This document shows, in pieces, positions 60,752-64,000 of a stretch of 64,000 nucleotides of DNA. The stretch is from NCBI GenBank assembly GCA_045105775.1, contig JBGCDW010000132.1, forward strand, positions 11,739-75,738, written 5' to 3'. Below the pieces are notes generated by a model. That model did not search any database and was not told the origin of the DNA. It saw only the letters and a list, made by a program, of their open reading frames with translations. This stretch comes from Aureispira sp045105775 (GTDB taxonomy: Bacteria; Bacteroidota; Bacteroidia; Chitinophagales; Saprospiraceae). The position numbers and the translations under genes are program-made. Position 1 is the first letter of the stretch. Each line of letters opens with the position of its first letter.

Positions 60752-62464
60752 ATGAGTGCAAGTATATTTAGTTCAGAAAACTTGGGTACGCTCTTTCAGA
60801 TTTTGGGCGCGTTGGCTTTTTTCATTTATGGTATGAAAACTATGAGTGATGGCATTCAACGTGCTGCTGGCTCGCAACTGAGGGCTATTCTGCGAAGAAT
60901 GACAAAGAATCCTGTACTAGGAATTTTTAATGGCTTCTTGCTGACGGCACTCATTCAATCTTCTTCGGCCACTACGGTTATGACCGTTAGTTTTGTAAAT
61001 GCAGGGCTGCTCTCTTTAACCGAATCGGCTGGTATCATGATTGGTGCCAACGTAGGCACTACGATTACAACTTGGATGGTTTCTGGTTTTGGCTTTGAAT
61101 TTAATTTATCTTCGTATTGTATTCCCATCTTTGCGATTGGTGTACCCATGATTTGGGTGGGTAGAGACAAGGTTAAATTTTGGGGGCAATTTATTATTGG
61201 TTTTGCCTTGTTATTTTTGGGTTTAAGTTATTTGCGGGAGGCTATTCCTGTTATTGATGCCAATTCTTCGATTCTAAGTATGCTCAAAGACTTTACGGAA
61301 TGGGGGATTATTTCTAGAATATTTTTTGTCTTGGTAGGCACTGTCTTAACCATTGTAGTGCAGTCGTCCAGTGTAGCTACGACCATTACCCTAACCATGT
61401 GTTACAATGGTTGGTTGCCTTTTGAGGTGGCTGCTGCCATGGTATTGGGAGAAAATATTGGCACCACGGTAACGGCTGAATTGGCTTCTTTGGTTGGAAA
61501 TATTACGGCTCGTCGGTCTGCACGTATCCACTCTTTATTTAACATCTTTGGCGTGCTCTGGATGGTCATCCTGCTCCCTTGGTTCTTACCATTAATGACC
61601 TCCTTGGTACAACCCTTGTTAGGCATTGGCAATCCCTATACAGAACCTAGTGCTATTCTTTGGGCATTATCTGCCTTCCATACGAGTTTCAATTTGATTA
61701 ATGTTTTAATCGTTACCCCCTTTATTCCTTGGTTGGTCAACGCTGCTATTTATACCGTTAAGGATAAGGATAATTTGGCTGGTAATAACATCAAATTACA
61801 GTTTATTAGCAACTCTACCCTCACCGCCGAGCTCAATACAGATGCGGTACAAAAGGAGACGGCTCATTTTGGTAATGTCGTGAGTAGAATGAATAAATTC
61901 CTCTACACTTCGATCAATTCTATAGAAAGAAAAGAAAAGGTAGCCGCGATCAAACGAATGGCTAAATACGAGGAAATTTCTGATATGATGGAAATTGAAA
62001 TTACCGAGTATATTACGCGTATTTCGGATGCAGAAATTACCACTCAAACCTCTACCAAATTGCGCAGTTTGATGAATATTGCCAATAATCTAGAACGCAT
62101 TGGAGATATTTATTTTCAAATTTCTAGAACCTTGGAACAGAAAATGGAAGAGCGTCTTTATTTCTTGCCTGAGCAGCGAAATGGCATCAATGGAATGCTA
62201 AAATTGGTAGATGAGGCTTTTGAAGAAATGAACGCCAATCTCTCTGTTTCGGATTATAGCACCGTAAGTAAAGTAAAGGCTGTTCAATTAGAGCACAACA
62301 TCAATCAATTGCGTAATCAGCTCCGCTCCGAACACCTCAACCGCTTAGGACAAGAAGGGTATAAGGTCAAAAATGCCATGGTGTATAATAATATCTTTTC
62401 TTCCTTAGAACGCATTGGCGATCACATTATCAATGTAACAGAATCTGTTGTTGGGGAAATTTGA
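60752..62464 (+). CDS. Na/Pi cotransporter (NptA/PF02690) with C-terminal PhoU-like domain
   Basis: 570 residues. The N-terminal half holds two Na/Pi repeats with ALIQSSSATTVMTVSFVNAG (about 66-85) and VVQSSSVATTITLTMCYNG (about 202-220), each with the QSSS motif, plus GANVGTT and GENIGTTVTAE. The C-terminal ~200 residues are PhoU-like helices (RSLMNIANNLERIGD, SSLERIGDHIINVTE). Pairs with the PiT-like gene 11 bases upstream. PhoU-like domains probably gate or bind regulators. Confidence 0.93.
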   Translation: MSASIFSSENLGTLFQILGALAFFIYGMKTMSDGIQRAAGSQLRAILRRMTKNPVLGIFNGFLLTALIQSSSATTVMTVSFVNAGLLSLTESAGIMIGANVGTTITTWMVSGFGFEFNLSSYCIPIFAIGVPMIWVGRDKVKFWGQFIIGFALLFLGLSYLREAIPVIDANSSILSMLKDFTEWGIISRIFFVLVGTVLTIVVQSSSVATTITLTMCYNGWLPFEVAAAMVLGENIGTTVTAELASLVGNITARRSARIHSLFNIFGVLWMVILLPWFLPLMTSLVQPLLGIGNPYTEPSAILWALSAFHTSFNLINVLIVTPFIPWLVNAAIYTVKDKDNLAGNNIKLQFISNSTLTAELNTDAVQKETAHFGNVVSRMNKFLYTSINSIERKEKVAAIKRMAKYEEISDMMEIEITEYITRISDAEITTQTSTKLRSLMNIANNLERIGDIYFQISRTLEQKMEERLYFLPEQRNGINGMLKLVDEAFEEMNANLSVSDYSTVSKVKAVQLEHNINQLRNQLRSEHLNRLGQEGYKVKNAMVYNNIFSSLERIGDHIINVTESVVGEI

Positions 62465-62470
62465 CCAGCA

Positions 62471-63919
62471 TCAACGGCAATATTCTTCCAAGAACTGCCC
62501 TGCAACCGTTTCGTCCAATTCTTGTGCGGTCTGCCAATCTTTGCAGGCTATTTTTTTATTGCCCATCTGATGATTGGATTGCCCACGTAGGGCATAGATT
62601 TGAGCATGATCGGGTTTTAGTTTTAAAATTTTATTACAATCTTGAATCGCGCCCTTAAAATCAAACAATTGGTGCTTGACCTTAGCGCGCAATTCTAGAG
62701 CAGACTGATACTGTGGTTGCAGTGCCAAAGCATAATCCAAGTCCTCCAAGGCTGTTTTGGGGGCTTGTTGTTGCAAATGAGCCTGTGCGCGCTGGTAATA
62801 ACAAGAAACATGCTGTGGATTGTTGCCTAAAATTCGATTAAAATCGGCCAGTGCTTTGCCCGTATTTTGTTGGTACAAATACATTTTCCCGCGTTCAAAA
62901 TACACTTTTTGAGGCTCTATAGACAACCCTAGCAGTCGTTCGTAACAGTTTAAGGCAGCCGCCCATGCTTGCTGTTGGCGATAAATACTGGCTTGTTGTA
63001 AGTAAGCCAAACTACAATTGGGATTGTGCGCTAATACTTGTTGGCACAAGCCCAGCGCTTGCTCCAAAGCCCCTTTTTTTTCCAAAATTTGCGCGGCTTC
63101 TAAAAGATACAATACCTGATTTTTTTGCAGTTGGTTTACTTTTTCATAATCCTTTATGGCCCTCTTATAATCTTTTACAAAACAGGACGCAAGCGCGCGC
63201 TGCCGATAGATTTCTGCTTCTTGCGGATCCAAGGCTAATGCTATTTCAAAATGTTGACGGGCTTCTCTATCTTCCCTCAATTGGGTGTGTAAGCGGGCTT
63301 TCCAAGCATGTGCAGCAGCCGATTGGGGAACCAATTCAATGGCTTTTTGGGCATGGAGCAATGCAGCGGCCCATCTGCCCGCTGCCTCTAGAGCTGCCAC
63401 TTTTAATAACAATACCTCTACCTCTTCTAGGTCGGCTTCTATGGCCTTTTGGGCACATTCCAAAGCTTGATGCACCTTGCCCAAGGCCAAATAGGCTTGG
63501 CCCATTCCCACATAGGCATAGTAATTTTGGGGGTTGCTCATCAATGCTGCCTTAAAATCTGCCAAAGCAGCCTCACAACTGCCGTGATAAATTTGGCTCT
63601 GTCCACGACTAAAGTAGATGTTGAGAAAGCGTGGATTGAATAAAATAACCGTATCAAAATCGGCTTTGGCCAAAGCATAATTGCTCTGCTGCATGTAGGT
63701 CACGGCTCGCCCATAATAGGCATACGTGTAGCCACTCTTTTGCTGTATGGCCTGACTAAAACACAGCACAGCACTGTCTAGTTGGTCGGCTTCATAATGC
63801 TTGTTCCCCAATTGAAAACAATCTTTTGCGGTACGCTCTTGCCCATAAGCGGGTAAGGTCAGCCAAAAGGCAACTGAAAGCCCAAAAATCATAACTTTGG
63901 TAATCTTCAATAGCATCAT
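62471..63919 (-). CDS. Exported tetratricopeptide-repeat protein
   Basis: 482 residues from the ATG at 63919 (MMLLKITKVMIFGLSVAF, a signal peptide up to YGQ); the second ATG is three bases later. About twelve TPR units fill the chain (AYYGRAVTYMQQSNYALAKAD, AYVGMGQAYLALGKVHQAL). No other domain. TPRs form scaffolds for protein partners; being exported it is probably periplasmic, perhaps for cell-envelope complexes. The stop is six bases from that of the Na/Pi gene on the other strand. Confidence 0.85.
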   Translation of the reverse strand: MMLLKITKVMIFGLSVAFWLTLPAYGQERTAKDCFQLGNKHYEADQLDSAVLCFSQAIQQKSGYTYAYYGRAVTYMQQSNYALAKADFDTVILFNPRFLNIYFSRGQSQIYHGSCEAALADFKAALMSNPQNYYAYVGMGQAYLALGKVHQALECAQKAIEADLEEVEVLLLKVAALEAAGRWAAALLHAQKAIELVPQSAAAHAWKARLHTQLREDREARQHFEIALALDPQEAEIYRQRALASCFVKDYKRAIKDYEKVNQLQKNQVLYLLEAAQILEKKGALEQALGLCQQVLAHNPNCSLAYLQQASIYRQQQAWAAALNCYERLLGLSIEPQKVYFERGKMYLYQQNTGKALADFNRILGNNPQHVSCYYQRAQAHLQQQAPKTALEDLDYALALQPQYQSALELRAKVKHQLFDFKGAIQDCNKILKLKPDHAQIYALRGQSNHQMGNKKIACKDWQTAQELDETVAGQFLEEYCR

Positions 63920-64000
63920 AACGTGTTTTAAATCTTTGTTTTTATAACAAAGAAAAAGCAATTAATTCGGGTCGTTTATTTGCTAATTGAGGTCTATTCC

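Noticed and set aside
62965..63555. 196-codon frame antisense to the TPR gene
   Set aside because: Mirrors the repeated codons of the TPR gene and shows no domain; the sense frame has clear TPRs.
1..64000. tRNA genes
   Set aside because: A GTTCGA-type T-loop motif at 27224 is within the PorE-like gene and has no cloverleaf around it; no other candidate was seen.

Overview
The window reads as chromosomal DNA of a Bacteroidota bacterium, most likely from the Saprospiria (Saprospira/Aureispira-like) part of the phylum. The evidence is a GldA gliding ATPase, a PorE-like type IX secretion lipoprotein, families typical of the phylum (DUF4836, DUF4476, DUF5686, DUF2723, LuxC-type acyl-CoA reductase, YfcC), promoter elements of the TAnnTTTG type, AT-rich intergenic DNA, and an HMG-CoA synthase that implies a mevalonate pathway. 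The genus is inferred, not proven. I found no rRNA, tRNA, insertion sequence, phage or CRISPR array.

Layout. 1-4.4 kb (+): a truncated gene with a beta-sandwich C-terminus, a GT39-like membrane glycosyltransferase, gldA and a SurA-N-like lipoprotein. A cupin gene (-) separates these from surA and moxR (+). 8.1-23 kb is almost all on the minus strand: HMG-CoA synthase, a small membrane protein, a large TPR-CHAT protease-like protein, dnaA, a Tat-exported metallophosphatase, rpmE2 (L31 type B), and a four-gene glycosylation operon (Gfo/Idh/MocA oxidoreductase, GT2, a 1038-residue GT2/GT-C/TPR fusion, methyltransferase). 23.4-30.7 kb (+): DUF4836, DUF58, PorE-like and a GCS2-CBS fusion. 30.7-39.3 kb is mostly minus: DUF937, 6-pyruvoyl-tetrahydropterin synthase homologue, LuxC-like reductase, DUF2723 membrane protein and EgtD, with a plus-strand DUF4476 gene. 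39.7-51.7 kb is a long plus-strand run: LRR protein, tilS, folC, DUF5686 outer-membrane protein, YfcC transporter, HAD hydrolase and five tandem paralogous small membrane proteins. 51.8-64 kb: ABC permease (-), CDF metal transporter, ahcY, a duplicated BamE-like lipoprotein (-), trxA (-), RDD protein, HI0933-type flavoprotein, a PiT-like membrane protein next to a Na/Pi cotransporter-PhoU protein, and a TPR protein (-).

Working together. Several genes serve the envelope and type IX secretion/gliding (gldA, SurA-type chaperones, PorE-like, DUF5686). Others build surface glycans or glycosylate exported proteins (four glycosyltransferase-type membrane proteins, a sugar-nucleotide-type oxidoreductase and a methyltransferase). 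The rest is core metabolism (dnaA, rpmE2, tilS, folC, ahcY, trxA).

Points worth a second look. The five-gene array of LDD(F/Y)...W(T/S)G..P...FYG membrane proteins at 48.7-51.7 kb is the best candidate for an undescribed system. The ahcY leader carries two mutually exclusive hairpins just after a good promoter. A family of GTAG(G/A)GGCG palindromes sits between convergent genes; one copy follows six 24-bp tandem repeats. Three hairpins crowd into about 75 bases between dnaA and the CHAT gene.
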